A stretch of DNA of 60,367 nucleotides from Bacillota bacterium (GCA_030154105.1 JASKKP010000009.1:1-60367), one strand, 5' to 3'. Positions 24,324 through 34,303 are shown, numbered from the stretch's first letter. The notes: a model not told the origin generated them from the sequence alone. Program-made: numbers and translations.

Positions 24324-26150
24324 GTGAAGGAGTATCAAGGCACGGATTACCAAGAACGGGGGGCAAAGGTGATGATGCTTTCGGGCTTAAGAAAGACACC
24401 GGGCAGGCAAGAAAAGGGCATTACACCCCAGGCTATTCAGACGGAAAGTCCACGCGTCAGCGAATACCATCTCTTGTTAGACATAGCGGAAAAGCTCTCT
24501 TTTTCCTCGAGACAGCTGTTTTGGAACATAAACGACAATTCTTCTATACTCAAGTCGATAGTTAGCCTCTCCAAAGAAGTGACTGATAACGGGGTTGAGA
24601 GCGCTGCCGGTCTAGAGCAGTGTAGTTCATCAATTGCCGAGCTCTTGCGGCATGCCGAAGAAATCGACCGGCGGGCCCAAGCGACCCGCAATGAATGTGA
24701 ACAATCGGTCAGAGCGGCTGAGGAGAACCGGGACGTGATCTTGAAAGCAGGGACCGTACTTACGGAAGTTTCCCAAGAGGTAATCAACGCTGCAGAAGCA
24801 ATTGCCCAACTCTTGGAGGTCACCAAGAAAATCGAAACTTTGGCTGGAGTGATTAGGCAAATAGCCGAGCACACCAATCTGGTAGCCCTGAATGCGACCA
24901 TAGAAGCGGCACGAGTCGGAGAAGCCGGGCGGGGTTTTGCCGTTGTGGCTGAAGAGGTCAACAAACTCTCGAAGGAAAGCAAAAACGCTGCCTATCAGGT
25001 TAAAGCTACGATCCTGGAGGTCCAAGAAGGGTTCAAGACGGTAAGCAACGTGATCGCGGCCGGCGTTCGGCAAATTAGCGGGGTTGAAGAAGTAACCTGT
25101 GATTCAAGCGCAGCGTTGGCCAGGATTGTGGGCCAGCTACAAGATATAAGCGCTACTACCAACACTTTATCGGATATCATCTCCTCCCATACTCTTACTA
25201 TTAGGGAACTGGCTAAAGTTGTTGAAGAGTTGGCGGCTAGAACCGAAGAGAACGTCAAGGCGATGAATAAGGCAATCGAGACAATTGAAAGGCTGGAAAA
25301 AAGTAACCAAGAGCTCTTGTCTCTGGCTGCTCTGGTAAGCAACGAAGCAATGGAGTTACAGAGATTCTCGATTAAGTATCGGCGCCACGACGAGCTAATC
25401 TTCGCCGTAAACCCCTTTGTCGAACCGCAGAAGGTCAAAGAACTCTATGTGCCGATACTTGAGGCCGTGGTTAGCCAAATAGGTTTTAGAGCAAGAACGA
25501 TCATTGCGTCTGATTATTCAGATCTCGCAAGATGCCTCTTAGACGGCATAGCAGACATCGGCTGGTTTTCGCCCTTTGCCTATGTAAATGCCCGCGAACA
25601 AGCAAGAGTGGTCCCTTTGGTCACCCCAATTGTAAACGGAACCCCTTCGTACGAGGGTTATATTATCGTCCATAGGTTAAGTGGAATCACTTCTCTTTCC
25701 CAATTGCAGGGGCGGAGGGTCGCCTTTGTGGATCCAAAGTCCGCCTCAGGATACGCCTTTCCGCGCTATTTGCTGAAAAAAGCAGGAGTAGAACCGGACC
25801 GTGACATAGAGGGCCTTTTCCTTGGAACCCACAACAAAGTAATAGAGGCCGTTCTTGCCAGAGCGGTAGATGCAGGAGCGACTTATTCCGAGGCCTGGGA
25901 TATGGCGCGCCAAAAAGGCCTTCCAGTAGATTCAGAACTAAGAATAATTGCCAAGACCGAACCCATTCCAAAAGACGTCATAGCGGCTCGGGCCGGCCTG
26001 CCTTCAGAACTCATTGAACTGCTTAAGCATTCCTTCATCAATCTAAAGGATACACCGCCGGGGAAAGAGCTCTTGCAGAAGTCGCCCGTGGACGGCTTTA
26101 TCCTTGCTGAAGAGGCGAAGTATGACGTATTCAAGCGCATAATGGCCTAA
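24324..26150 (+). CDS. Soluble chemoreceptor fused to a PhnD-type substrate-binding domain
   Basis: Up to 608 residues, with no transmembrane helix or signal peptide. Residues 50-340 form a methyl-accepting chemotaxis signalling coiled coil, with the hairpin tip [20 protein letters not shown] and [18 protein letters not shown] that contacts CheA and CheW. Residues 355-608 resemble the PhnD phosphate/phosphonate-binding fold: [51 protein letters not shown] and [12 protein letters not shown]. PhnD proteins normally bind ligand outside the cell; here the domain is cytoplasmic. Base composition is clearly more AT-rich than neighbours, suggesting transfer. The start may be GTG 24324 or ATG ATG about 16 codons later. 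Ligand is unknown. Confidence 0.88.
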   Translation: MKEYQGTDYQERGAKVMMLSGLRKTPGRQEKGITPQAIQTESPRVSEYHLLLDIAEKLSFSSRQLFWNINDNSSILKSIVSLSKEVTDNGVESAAGLEQCSSSIAELLRHAEEIDRRAQATRNECEQSVRAAEENRDVILKAGTVLTEVSQEVINAAEAIAQLLEVTKKIETLAGVIRQIAEHTNLVALNATIEAARVGEAGRGFAVVAEEVNKLSKESKNAAYQVKATILEVQEGFKTVSNVIAAGVRQISGVEEVTCDSSAALARIVGQLQDISATTNTLSDIISSHTLTIRELAKVVEELAARTEENVKAMNKAIETIERLEKSNQELLSLAALVSNEAMELQRFSIKYRRHDELIFAVNPFVEPQKVKELYVPILEAVVSQIGFRARTIIASDYSDLARCLLDGIADIGWFSPFAYVNAREQARVVPLVTPIVNGTPSYEGYIIVHRLSGITSLSQLQGRRVAFVDPKSASGYAFPRYLLKKAGVEPDRDIEGLFLGTHNKVIEAVLARAVDAGATYSEAWDMARQKGLPVDSELRIIAKTEPIPKDVIAARAGLPSELIELLKHSFINLKDTPPGKELLQKSPVDGFILAEEAKYDVFKRIMA

Positions 26151-26177
26151 CCTGGGCATTCTTCCGCCTGCAGCGCA

Positions 26178-26564
26178 CTACAAGCCGTCACCCGCCAGGT
26201 CAAAAAAGAGCCGCGCCAGGGGCGGGCCGAAAACAATCAGTCCCACCACTACGGCCACCAGTGCCGCCACCAGCACGGCCGCCGCTGCCACGTCCTTCGC
26301 CGTTCCGGCTAAAGGGTGGTAAGAGCGCTTGTAGAGATCTACCGTGGCCTCGACGGCCGTGTTGATGAGCTCCGCCACGATGACAAGGCCAATGGTTAAG
26401 ACTACAAGGGCCTGCTCGCCGGAAGGTACCTTGAGCCACCAGGCCAGGCCGAGGGCTGCCGCCGCCGCGACGGCGTGGCGGCGGATGTTTCCCTGGGTAC
26501 GCCAGGCCCAGGCAAGGCCCGCCCGGGCGAAGCGCAGGCTCTCGCTAAATGAACGCCGCGCCAT
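26178..26564 (-). CDS. dgkA: Diacylglycerol/undecaprenol kinase DgkA
   Basis: The 128-residue integral membrane kinase has three hydrophobic helices and the family motif AELINTAVEATVDL, whose Glu and Asn-Thr-Ala-Val-Glu residues bind metal and substrate, followed by KDVAAAAVL. In Firmicutes this type phosphorylates undecaprenol and recycles the cell-wall lipid carrier. It lies downstream of ybeY in the usual order. Its stop is 27 bases from the convergent chemoreceptor gene, with no obvious terminator between. Confidence 0.95.
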   Translation of the reverse strand: MARRSFSESLRFARAGLAWAWRTQGNIRRHAVAAAAALGLAWWLKVPSGEQALVVLTIGLVIVAELINTAVEATVDLYKRSYHPLAGTAKDVAAAAVLVAALVAVVVGLIVFGPPLARLFFDLAGDGL

Positions 26565-26643
26565 TCCTTTCCTCCATTGCGCCGCGCGGTGCCTTGTCGC
26601 CCGCGCTCTTTTGGCTGCCGTGGCGCACCGAGTGGGCCGAGTC

Positions 26644-27111
26644 CTATCGGCTCAGCCCGACGGCGGCCAGAACCTCCTCTTCCTTAGCCCGCATGACGGC
26701 GGCCGCCTCTTCCGTTTCGTGGTCGTACCCCAGAAGGTGAAGTATGCCGTGGGTGAGAAGATAACCCAATTCGCGCTCCAGGCTATGTCCATATTCGGCC
26801 GCCTGGGAACGGGCCCGGGGAAGCGAAATCACCACATCGCCGAGAAGCTCCGGGATACCGGCATCGGGCGGAAGCGTAAAAGAATCCTCTCCTTCCCGCA
26901 GGGCAAAGGAGAGCACGTCGGTGGGCTCATCTAGGCCGCGGTAGGTGCGGTTGAGTTCCTGAATGCGCGCATCGTCTACCAGCGTTACGCTTACCTCGGC
27001 GTCCGCCGCTCCTTCCCTTTTCAGGGCTTCTTCGCCTACCCGCACCAGAAGCTCTTCCCAGGCGGGCAAAAAAGCAATTTCTTCCTGTTCATTGTTTACG
27101 CTGAGCGGCAC
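26644..27111 (-). CDS. ybeY: Endoribonuclease YbeY
   Basis: The single-strand RNase acts in 16S rRNA maturation and ribosome quality control. The zinc site is [11 protein letters not shown], preceded by the family segment [14 protein letters not shown] and [12 protein letters not shown] chose GTG at 27111, which gives the normal N-terminus ([10 protein letters not shown]) with GAGGGG upstream and a 23-base overlap with the HD gene. An ATG at 27135 is possible. Length is then 155 residues, typical. Confidence 0.94.
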   Translation of the reverse strand: MPLSVNNEQEEIAFLPAWEELLVRVGEEALKREGAADAEVSVTLVDDARIQELNRTYRGLDEPTDVLSFALREGEDSFTLPPDAGIPELLGDVVISLPRARSQAAEYGHSLERELGYLLTHGILHLLGYDHETEEAAAVMRAKEEEVLAAVGLSR

Positions 27112-29224
27112 GAGCTTCGCTCCCCTCTTCCGCATTAGATTGGTCCGGGGTCGGTTTTTCCTCTGGATACTCGAGACGTGGATGATAAATGCCGGCAATT
27201 ACCCGGCTAAAGGCCTGGGCCACCCGGTCGAGGTCGCGTAAGGTGAGGTCGCTTTGGTCGAGCTGCCCGTCATTTAAGCGGTCCTTGATGATCTTGCGGA
27301 TCAGTCCGTCGATCTTGCCTTGGGTTGGGCTCACGAGGGAGCGCACCGCCGCCTCTACTGAATCGGCCAGCATCACCAAAGCCGCCTCTTTAGTCTGAGG
27401 AATCGGGCCCTCATAGCGAAAGTCGGCCTCCGGCACGCTCCCCTGATTTTCCGCAGCCTGGTGGTAGAAGTATGACACCAGAGTAGTGCCGTGGTGCTGC
27501 TTAAGGATGGCCTTAATAACTTCGGGCAGGTTGTACTCGCGCGCCAGTTCCAGCCCTTCCTTGATATGCGAGGTGATCACCAGGGCGGAAAGGCTGGGGC
27601 TCATCTTGTCGTGCGGGTTGGGCGAAAGAAGCTGGTTCTCGATGAAAAACTCAGGGCGCTTTATTTTGCCCACATCGTGGTAGTAACTCGCCACCCGCAC
27701 GAGCAGCCCGTCGGCCCCTACCGCCTCCGCGGCGGCCTCCGCCAGATTGCCTACTACCATGCTGTGATGGTAAGTACCCGGCGCTTCTAAGAGGAGGCGT
27801 TTCAGGAGGGGATGGCTGGGGTTGGCCAGCTCGAGGAGCTTTACTGGGGTAGTGATGCCGAAAGCGTTTTCCAGGTACGGCAGGGAACCGATGGCCAGGA
27901 TGGCCGCCAGCAGCCCGTTCAGAATCCCCACCGCCCCCAAAGTGAAGAAGGTACCCGCCTCCTGGCCGCCCAGAAGACTCAACCCCCACACGGCCAGCAG
28001 GTTTGCCGTGCTAACGAAGAGCCCGGCCCGCGTAAGATCGCTACGCTGGCTCACCTTCTGCACGGCAAGAATACCGCCCAGGCTTCCGGCCATAGCTTGG
28101 ACGGCCAAGTCGAGCTCCGACCCGGCCATAATGCCGGTCAAAAGGGCCAGCTCCGCCGCCGTAAGTACAGCCAAACGGCTGTCGAGGAGTATGGCCACCA
28201 GCAGCGGTCCGGTGGCCACGGGAAAGAGGTAGCCGGCCAGAGGGTGGGGAACCAGAAGAAAGAGCCGGCCCGCAGCCAGGGTGCCAACGGCTACCAGGGA
28301 AAGCAGGGTGAGCAGCCGGTCGTTCCCTGCCACCCGCGGAGCCAGAATGCTTAGATAAGCCAGGCTCAAGCCCATGAGAAGGAGCACCATGAGGGCAACG
28401 CCGAGTACGGCCGTCCAACGAGTTTGCTGCTGCAAGAGCCCCAAAGCCCTGAGTTTCTGGATGTCCTCGGCTGTAACCAGATCGCCCTTACGGACGATAA
28501 CCGTATCCTGCAGAATCTCGCGTTCCACCGGCAGAATGCTCTCGCGGGCCTGCTGCCGCCGCTTTTCGGTTTCCAGCTCGTTAAGGACCAGGTTGGGTTT
28601 CAGCACGGCGCTGGCGAGCGACCGCAGCGCCTCTTTGAATCCCGCCGTGCCTTTGCCTTTTTCCACCTTTTGGCCTAAGGCTTCCCGGATTTCGGGAAGG
28701 TCGGTCTCGCGCACGCCCCGCTGCATAACCTCCCGCACCAAGGCAGGCGCCTGGCGTTCCAGTTGGGCCAGTTCCTCGTCGCTTAAGGCGACGAGCGCCT
28801 CGCAGGCGCTGGCCGTAAGGGAAAGGTTCAGCTTGGCGGCCAGCTGCTCGGCCTTAGCTTTGGCGTCGGCCTCGGTTGCACGTACGGCGCGTACCACGTT
28901 GAGCGCCTTTTCCAGTTCGTCCAGCGAGGTCTGGAGGACGCTGATGTCCGGATCGTACACCGGCTCCACCAGCCGCGCTGCGTTTTCCCTAAGCTCGGCA
29001 GTCTTGGCCTCATCGATATAGGTAACGGTTTTCGGAGCGGTGATGGTGTCGGGAGCCGGCTTGCCTTCTTCTACGTTCAGACGCCGCGGCAGCCACTGCA
29101 GGCTGACTAAAGTGGTGAGGAGCACAAACGTCACCAAACCCAGACCGATGCGGCGCACCAGAACCTTGGAAAAAAGCGGTATGGCCTCCTTCGGCCTTAT
29201 GTGCTGCCGCAGCGGTGCCTCCAT
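27089..29224 (-). CDS. 7TM-HD phosphodiesterase (PgpH/YqfF type)
   Basis: The 711-residue protein has an N-terminal membrane helix, an extracellular 7TMR-HDED domain (about 60-270) and seven membrane helices (about 275-480). A C-terminal cytoplasmic HD domain carries [31 protein letters not shown] and LKQHHG. PgpH proteins of this layout hydrolyse cyclic di-AMP to pApA and are linked to phoH and ybeY in Firmicutes, as here. The c-di-AMP role is transferred from Listeria PgpH. Confidence 0.94.
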   Translation of the reverse strand: MEAPLRQHIRPKEAIPLFSKVLVRRIGLGLVTFVLLTTLVSLQWLPRRLNVEEGKPAPDTITAPKTVTYIDEAKTAELRENAARLVEPVYDPDISVLQTSLDELEKALNVVRAVRATEADAKAKAEQLAAKLNLSLTASACEALVALSDEELAQLERQAPALVREVMQRGVRETDLPEIREALGQKVEKGKGTAGFKEALRSLASAVLKPNLVLNELETEKRRQQARESILPVEREILQDTVIVRKGDLVTAEDIQKLRALGLLQQQTRWTAVLGVALMVLLLMGLSLAYLSILAPRVAGNDRLLTLLSLVAVGTLAAGRLFLLVPHPLAGYLFPVATGPLLVAILLDSRLAVLTAAELALLTGIMAGSELDLAVQAMAGSLGGILAVQKVSQRSDLTRAGLFVSTANLLAVWGLSLLGGQEAGTFFTLGAVGILNGLLAAILAIGSLPYLENAFGITTPVKLLELANPSHPLLKRLLLEAPGTYHHSMVVGNLAEAAAEAVGADGLLVRVASYYHDVGKIKRPEFFIENQLLSPNPHDKMSPSLSALVITSHIKEGLELAREYNLPEVIKAILKQHHGTTLVSYFYHQAAENQGSVPEADFRYEGPIPQTKEAALVMLADSVEAAVRSLVSPTQGKIDGLIRKIIKDRLNDGQLDQSDLTLRDLDRVAQAFSRVIAGIYHPRLEYPEEKPTPDQSNAEEGSEARAAQRKQ

Positions 29225-29227
29225 TCT

Positions 29228-30217
29228 TCACCCCTCCTCGCCTGCCGCCCTGCCTTCCTGGGCCCGCTCGTACTCTTCGTACGCGGTGATTATGCGCTGC
29301 ACCAGTTCATGGCGCACCACATCGTGGTGGTTAAAGTAGATAAAAGCGATTCCTTCCACATCTCGTAGTACAAAGCGCACCTCCTCTAAGCCGGAAAAGC
29401 GGCCGCGCGGCAGGTCTACCTGAGTAATATCGCCGGTGATGACGGCCTTCGAGCCGAAGCCGAGACGAGTAAGGAACATCTTCATCTGTTCGGGCGTAGT
29501 GTTCTGCGCTTCGTCCAGCAAAATGAACGAATCGTCCAGCGTCCGGCCGCGCATGTAGGCCAAGGGGGCAATCTCGATGAGGCCGCGCTCCGTATACTTT
29601 TGGTAGGTTTCCACGCCCAGAAAATCGTACAGGGCGTCATAAAGCGGCCGCAGGTAAGGGTCTACCTTCTCCTGCAGGTCTCCCGGGAGAAAGCCCAGCT
29701 TTTCGCCTGCCTCTACAGCCGGGCGGGTCAGCACTATCCGGTTTATCTCCCTGTTCTTCAGGGCGCGCACGGCCATGGCCATGGCCAAATAAGTTTTGCC
29801 GGTTCCGGCCGGGCCGATGCCGAAGACCACATCGTGGCGCCGGATGGCTTCAATATAGCGTTTTTGGCCCAAGGTTTTGGGCTTAACTGCCTTACCCCGG
29901 TGGGTCACCAGGATGGTTTCCTCCTGGGTGGGGTCAAGACCTCCTCCTTCATTCTTGGCCAGTCCGATAGCCAGGCGGACATCCTCGCGGGCGATAGCAT
30001 TGCCGTCCCGAGCCAGCACCCGCAGCTGTTCCAATACCCGCGCCGCCTGTTCAACCGCGCCGGCCTCGCCGATGATGATGACTTCCGTCCCGCGCGGTAC
30101 GAGCTTGACCGGAAACTCGCTTTCCAGGTAGCGCAGGTTTTCGTCGAAGTGGCCGAAGAGCCTGAGGGCCTCCTCATTGCTGGCCACTTCAATCCGCCTT
30201 TCCTTTCGCTCCCCCAA
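29228..30217 (-). CDS. phoH: PhoH family ATPase (PhoH-like)
   Basis: The protein carries the ATPase motifs GPAGTGKTYLAMAMAV (Walker A) and FILLDEAQNTTPEQMKMFLT (Walker B), and GFGSKAVITGDITQVDLP. An N-terminal KH-like region lies at about 30-95 (PRGTEVIIIGEAG). The family is thought to act on RNA and is linked to YbeY. TTG at 30217, preceded by AAGGAGGG at 8 bases, is chosen over ATG at 30235. It overlaps yqfD by 29 bases. Confidence 0.94.
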   Translation of the reverse strand: MGERKERRIEVASNEEALRLFGHFDENLRYLESEFPVKLVPRGTEVIIIGEAGAVEQAARVLEQLRVLARDGNAIAREDVRLAIGLAKNEGGGLDPTQEETILVTHRGKAVKPKTLGQKRYIEAIRRHDVVFGIGPAGTGKTYLAMAMAVRALKNREINRIVLTRPAVEAGEKLGFLPGDLQEKVDPYLRPLYDALYDFLGVETYQKYTERGLIEIAPLAYMRGRTLDDSFILLDEAQNTTPEQMKMFLTRLGFGSKAVITGDITQVDLPRGRFSGLEEVRFVLRDVEGIAFIYFNHHDVVRHELVQRIITAYEEYERAQEGRAAGEEG

Positions 30218-31424
30218 TGGATTGCCCTCCTTCATTGGGAACAGGTATCGGCCCTGAGGAAAAAACCTGCCCGCGTTCGGCTATATCTTCCACCGTTTCT
30301 ATTCTCACCCGCACGCGGGTAAGATTATCCTCAGACCCCGAAAGCACCTTTTTTTCGACCTTAACAATCTCGGCACCCTCTATGAGGCCCTGCTTGAGCT
30401 CCGCCACAGCTTCATCGGCCAGGCGTTCGGCGCTTTCTTCTGCCGTAAGGCTTCGCCTTTCTTCCTTCAGTTCATGGTAGACTTTATCTATAACTTCGAC
30501 AGGTACCCGGAGATTCCTCCAGCCCAGAACGGTTTTAACGCTGGTTTCGGTTTCGTAGCGGGCGAAGGGGGGCTCTTTAGGCCCGAAAAGGAGAAACTCG
30601 CGACTTAGAATCCTTAGAAGACGGGCCTCGGCGGTGATACCGGTGCGCAGAAGACGGACTTCCTCCGGCCGGCCTTCCTTGTACGCCTCGTACCACACCC
30701 GCGCCAGCACACGCCCTCGTGCCGCAACAGGCTTACCGCCCTGTTCGCCCTTGATGAGCACGTCTCCGGCCCTTACTGTAGTCCCCTTCTCCACCAACGC
30801 GGTTCCCGCCAACACTTGAACCTCCAAAACCACGCCGCTTTTCCTGGCCACCAGGTGTTCGGGCTCTTCTACTGCCGGCGGGAGGAGCTTGGGCACTACC
30901 TCCAGGGTAAGTTTTGTGCCGGTAAAATACGCCCGGGCCCAGGCCAGGTCTAAAAACCGGGCCAGAACCTCGTGCTCTATGGCCGCAAGATCGATGCGGC
31001 TTTTGAGCACTCCCCGGCTCACGCCTTTTTCTACCAAGAGGGCGTAGAGTTCGCGTGCCTGGGCTGCGTTCCTGGTGCCGGTAATCTCGAGCGACCAGAT
31101 GCAGTTCGCCCAAGCATAAAGCAGGCAGAGAAAAAGCGCTCCGCCAAGGAGCAGCGCCTGCCGGCGGCGCAGCCGGCGTAGCGCGAAAGGCAACCCGCCT
31201 TTGGTCAGAATCCTAAGCCTAAACCCACCCGCCCTCACCAGAGGGCGCAGGCGGAAAAAGCCGCGGCTCCCCACCCGGAAGTAAAGACGCCCTTCCCGCC
31301 AGTGTACATCCCAAAGATAAATCCCGCGGCTTAAGGCTAAATTCAGCAACCTTTCCGGGTGTTCCCCTTCCACCCGGACCAGGACCTGGCCCTGCAGCCA
31401 AAACCACGTCCGCAGGATAAACAC
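30189..31424 (-). CDS. yqfD: Sporulation protein YqfD
   Basis: The 411-residue protein shows the YqfD/SpoIV-type layout. An N-terminal domain recognisable by GYLVRVEG-like residues (VLVRVEGEHPERLLNL) precedes a single transmembrane helix (LLLGGALFLCLLYAWANCIW) and a long extracytoplasmic part (LEITGTRNA and GTALVEKGTTVRAGDVLIKG). The C-terminus is charged. YqfD is sigma-E expressed in the mother cell of B. subtilis and its function is unclear. It stands between yqfC and phoH, as in most spore formers. Confidence 0.93.
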   Translation of the reverse strand: MFILRTWFWLQGQVLVRVEGEHPERLLNLALSRGIYLWDVHWREGRLYFRVGSRGFFRLRPLVRAGGFRLRILTKGGLPFALRRLRRRQALLLGGALFLCLLYAWANCIWSLEITGTRNAAQARELYALLVEKGVSRGVLKSRIDLAAIEHEVLARFLDLAWARAYFTGTKLTLEVVPKLLPPAVEEPEHLVARKSGVVLEVQVLAGTALVEKGTTVRAGDVLIKGEQGGKPVAARGRVLARVWYEAYKEGRPEEVRLLRTGITAEARLLRILSREFLLFGPKEPPFARYETETSVKTVLGWRNLRVPVEVIDKVYHELKEERRSLTAEESAERLADEAVAELKQGLIEGAEIVKVEKKVLSGSEDNLTRVRVRIETVEDIAERGQVFSSGPIPVPNEGGQSIGGAKGKAD

Positions 31425-31439
31425 ACCCTCACCCGCCCG

Positions 31440-31712
31440 TCAGGAGAATTCTACTTTGCTGATGTGCCCTTCGATGACGATCTCGTCTTCGGCCAGGCTC
31501 ACCAGTACCAGATCGCTTCCGGAAACCGTAAGCTCTCCCTGCGCCAGGGCGAGGCGCACCCGGTCGGGGCTGTATTCCACAATGCCGCGATGGTTTTCCA
31601 GCACCAACTGCAGGTTCCCCACCAGGGTAAGCCGCGCCAGGTCCAGGACGATATCCTGCGGGATTTCCAGTAGCTCAGCCAGCCGCCGCCCCAGGCGTAC
31701 TCCCCGTTGCAC
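31440..31712 (-). CDS. yqfC: Sporulation protein YqfC
   Basis: The 90-residue protein of the YabP/YqfC family has LLEIPQDIVLDLARLTLVGN, ENHRGIVEYSPDRVRL and EGHISKVEF. YabP/YqfC proteins are sigma-E-dependent and linked to spore coat assembly. The gene is followed 15 bases later by yqfD; a terminator at 31788-31819 separates it from the upstream gene. Confidence 0.92.
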   Translation of the reverse strand: MQRGVRLGRRLAELLEIPQDIVLDLARLTLVGNLQLVLENHRGIVEYSPDRVRLALAQGELTVSGSDLVLVSLAEDEIVIEGHISKVEFS

Positions 31713-31787
31713 TCTGTCACGCCCCTATCCCGGCGGGCCTGTGCCGGCCCTCCTCCCTTACATGTCTATGCCTACCGTCCTCAGCCT

Positions 31788-31819
31788 AAAACCAAAAACC
31801 CCGGCCCGTGCCGGGGTTT
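31788..31819 (-). terminator. Terminator between the unknown membrane gene and yqfC
   Basis: On the minus strand AACCCCGGC/GCCGGGGTT, 4-base loop, is followed by TTTGGTTTT. It ends the transcript of the gene stopping at 31825 and isolates the yqfC-yqfD-phoH operon. Confidence 0.85.
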
Positions 31820-31824
31820 CGTAC

Positions 31825-32205
31825 TCAGCGCCGAGGCCGGTACCGCCGTGCCCGCGGCGGCCCCAAGACCTCAGCCAGGATAAGGCCGGTCAGGAGGTTT
31901 TGCGCTCCCAGGAAATTCTCCGCCGTCGCCGCGCCCGGCGCCGCCGCGGTCGAAGCCTCGGCCAAAGATAGGGAGGGAGTTGCGGGGGCGGGCGGAGAAG
32001 ACAAAGGAACTTCCCCGTTTTCGGTCTGGCATACCGGCAGGTTAGCTTGAGCGGTACGCATAGATCCCCGGCCGGCCGTCAACACCGCCCGTTTAGGAGA
32101 AGAATGTGGCGTCGGAGGCGAAACCCTGCCTTTCGGCCCCCTTTTTTGCCGGATAAGAGCCGCCAAAATAAGAAACGCGAGGTACAGGATAATAGCCCTA
32201 AACAC
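31825..32205 (-). CDS. Small membrane protein of unknown function
   Basis: The 126-residue protein has an N-terminal membrane helix (AIILYLAFLILAALI) and a polar, Pro/Ser/Ala-rich middle of low complexity. A short helix (AQNLLTGLILAEVLGPP) precedes an Arg-rich end (RARRYRPRR). GTG at 32205 follows AAGGAG at 8 bases; another GTG at 32214 overlaps the floA stop codon. It is directly downstream of nfeD-floA with which it likely shares a transcript. I do not recognise the family. The conserved-looking C-terminus may be the functional part. Confidence 0.65.
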   Translation of the reverse strand: MFRAIILYLAFLILAALIRQKRGPKGRVSPPTPHSSPKRAVLTAGRGSMRTAQANLPVCQTENGEVPLSSPPAPATPSLSLAEASTAAAPGAATAENFLGAQNLLTGLILAEVLGPPRARRYRPRR

Positions 32206-32210
32206 GGACG

Positions 32211-33209
32211 TCACTCCTTACGGTCTTGGCCCGCTTCTTCCGATCCCCGCGGCGCCAGGCGTGAGATGGCTTCCCGCATGTCGGTGTCGGCGCTGATATT
32301 CTTCATGTTGTAGTAGTCCATAACGCCCAGTTTTCCTTCCCGCAGCGCCTGGGCCATGGCCTTCGGAATCTCGGCTTCCGCCTCCACCACACGGGCGCGC
32401 ATTTCCTGTACCATGGCCCGCATCTCCTGCTCGCGAGCGATGGCCATGGCCCGCCGCTCCTCCGCCTTGGCCTGGGCGATGCGTTTGTCGGCCTCGGCCT
32501 GATCGGTTTGTAGCTGGGCGCCGATGTTGCGGCCTACGTCCACATCGGCCACGTCAATAGAGAGAATCTCAAACGCCGTGCCTGCATCCAGCCCTTTGGC
32601 CAGAACCGTCTGGGAAATGCGGTCCGGTCTCTCCAACACCTCTTTATGGGACTCGGCGCTCCCGATGGTGGCGACAATGCCTTCGCCCACGCGGGCGATC
32701 ACCGTCGCCTCGCCCGCACCACCCACCAGCCGCTCGATGTTCGCCCGAACGGTAACCCGGGCTTTGGCCTTGAGTTCGATGCCGTCTTTGGCCACCGCAG
32801 CGACGACCGGCGTCTCGATGACCTTTGGATTGACGCTCATCTGCACGGCTTCCAACACATCGCGCCCGGCCAGGTCGATGGCCGCCGCCCGCTCAAAGGA
32901 GAGGGGGATCCCGGCGCGATGGGCGGCTATCAGGGCATCCACCACCCGGTCTACGTTCCCGCCGGCCAGATAGTGTGCCTCGAGTTGGTTGCTGCTGAGG
33001 TCTATCCCGGCCTTGGTAGCTTTAATGAGGGGGTGAACGATGCGGCTTGGCGGCACGCGCCTCAGGCGCATGCCGATCAGGCTGATAATCCCCACCTTCA
33101 CTCCGGCCGCCAAGGCCGAAATCCAGAGACCGACGGGGATGAAGGAAAAAAGGACGATTAGGCTGAAGAAGATGAGAAGAAGCGCCAGGGAAAACAACAA
33201 AAAGCCCAT
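32211..33209 (-). CDS. floA: Flotillin-like protein FloA
   Basis: The 332-residue membrane protein starts with a hydrophobic hairpin ([20 protein letters not shown]) and carries the SPFH-like domain with [23 protein letters not shown]-like residues, [15 protein letters not shown] and [18 protein letters not shown]-like residues. A glutamate-rich coiled coil follows ([19 protein letters not shown]). FloA organises lipid microdomains and membrane fluidity in B. subtilis (YqfA). ATG at 33209 follows AAAGGAGAG at 6 bases. It sits with nfeD upstream, the usual pair. Confidence 0.93.
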   Translation of the reverse strand: MGFLLFSLALLLIFFSLIVLFSFIPVGLWISALAAGVKVGIISLIGMRLRRVPPSRIVHPLIKATKAGIDLSSNQLEAHYLAGGNVDRVVDALIAAHRAGIPLSFERAAAIDLAGRDVLEAVQMSVNPKVIETPVVAAVAKDGIELKAKARVTVRANIERLVGGAGEATVIARVGEGIVATIGSAESHKEVLERPDRISQTVLAKGLDAGTAFEILSIDVADVDVGRNIGAQLQTDQAEADKRIAQAKAEERRAMAIAREQEMRAMVQEMRARVVEAEAEIPKAMAQALREGKLGVMDYYNMKNISADTDMREAISRLAPRGSEEAGQDRKE

Positions 33210-33310
33210 GCACAACTCTCCTTTCTACCTTACAGGCATTGCGGTTTCCGCTCTTTTAACTGCCAATACCCTTTTGCCCATTGGGGTCCTCAAAGTGGCA
33301 AACCCCGGCA

Positions 33311-33793
33311 CTATTTGTTGCCGGCCGCAGCTACCACCACGCGTTGCCCTTCCACTTCAATCACCCGAACTACTGCTCCGGCAGGAATGAATTCCCCTCG
33401 GCTCACGACGGCCACCCGCTCGCCGGCAAATTCTGCCGTCCCGGACGGCCTGAGCGGTGTCAAAACACGCCCTTCTGCCCCCAGGAAGCGGCTGAAGTCG
33501 GCAGCGGCGACGTAGCCCCCGGCACTCGTCAGGCGCTCTTTTAGCACCAGGTGGCCCAGGCGCCGGGAACCCAAACGCCGCCAGAGTAAGGAACAGGCCA
33601 CGCCCAGAGCCAGGAGAACCCCGAGCAGCCAGGCAAACAAACCGGGTCCGTAATGGGCAGCCCAGGCCAGGCTGCCGATGACGGCAGTAAGGCCCGCTAT
33701 GCCCGTAAGGCCAAAGCCGGGGACCACAAACACTTCTAAGGCCAAAAGGAGAAGACCGGTCGCAAAGAGGAGCACTAAAACCGCCAGCACCAT
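33311..33793 (-). CDS. NfeD family membrane protein
   Basis: The 160-residue protein has an N-terminal block of four hydrophobic helices and a C-terminal OB fold (GAEGRVLTPLRPSGTAEFAGERV, then VRVIEVEGQRVVV), the short NfeD1b form lacking a protease domain. NfeD partners flotillins such as FloA, which lies 101 bases downstream. The start ATG follows GGGAGGGGAG. The 95 bases to floA show no strong terminator. Confidence 0.9.
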   Translation of the reverse strand: MVLAVLVLLFATGLLLLALEVFVVPGFGLTGIAGLTAVIGSLAWAAHYGPGLFAWLLGVLLALGVACSLLWRRLGSRRLGHLVLKERLTSAGGYVAAADFSRFLGAEGRVLTPLRPSGTAEFAGERVAVVSRGEFIPAGAVVRVIEVEGQRVVVAAAGNK

Positions 33794-33811
33794 CTCCCCT
33801 CCCTTAAGTTA

Positions 33812-33847
33812 TAAGAAAAGCCCAGCCCGAAGGGACTGGGTCTTTTG
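33812..33847 (-). terminator. Terminator after yqeY
   Basis: A minus-strand hairpin AAAAGACCCAG...CTGGGCTTTT ends in CTTTTCTTAT. It lies between the yqeY stop and nfeD, so nfeD-floA form a separate unit. Confidence 0.82.
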
Positions 33848-33850
33848 CTT

Positions 33851-34303
33851 TCACTCGGAAAGAAGCTCGCGCACAATTTGATTGACCAGGCGGCCATCGG
33901 CCCGGCCTTTCGTTTGCGGGATCAGGGCAGCCATGACCTTACCCAAGTCGCGCGGACCGGCCGCGCCCACCTTGGCAATGGTTTCGCGGGCGAGGTTCCT
34001 GATTTCTTCCTCACTTAACTGGGCGGGGAGGTACTCCTTCAGAATCCGGATCTCCTCTTCCAGCTTGGCCACCAGGTCCTGCCGTCCGCCACGGGCAAAT
34101 TCGGGTATGCTGTCCTGGCGCTCCTTCACTTCGTGGGCCAGCACTTCAATGACCTCTGGTTCGCTCAATTTATGGCCCCTGGCTATCTCGGCGTTTTTCA
34201 GCGCCGCCCGGACCATGCGGATGACGGAGAGCCTCGTCTTACCCTCCTCGCGCGCCTTCATGGCCTCTTTCATGTCTGCCAGCAGCCGTTCTTCCAGTGT
34301 CAC
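33851..34303 (-). CDS. yqeY: GatB/YqeY domain protein
   Basis: The 150-residue, mostly helical protein contains the YqeY/GatB tail: KTRLSVIRMVRAALKNAEIA, EVIEVLAHEVKERQDSI and GPRDLGKVMAALIPQTKGRADG. The GatB tail binds tRNA in the amidotransferase; the free-standing protein's role is unknown, though it is nearly always linked to rpsU. GTG at 34303 follows GAGGAGG at 8 bases. It is 27 bases after rpsU. Confidence 0.93.
   Translation of the reverse strand: MTLEERLLADMKEAMKAREEGKTRLSVIRMVRAALKNAEIARGHKLSEPEVIEVLAHEVKERQDSIPEFARGGRQDLVAKLEEEIRILKEYLPAQLSEEEIRNLARETIAKVGAAGPRDLGKVMAALIPQTKGRADGRLVNQIVRELLSE

Noticed and set aside
24203-24565. 120-residue plus-strand frame over the leader and chemoreceptor start
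   Set aside because: It contains the terminator and overlaps the clear chemoreceptor frame; no similarity and no ribosome site.
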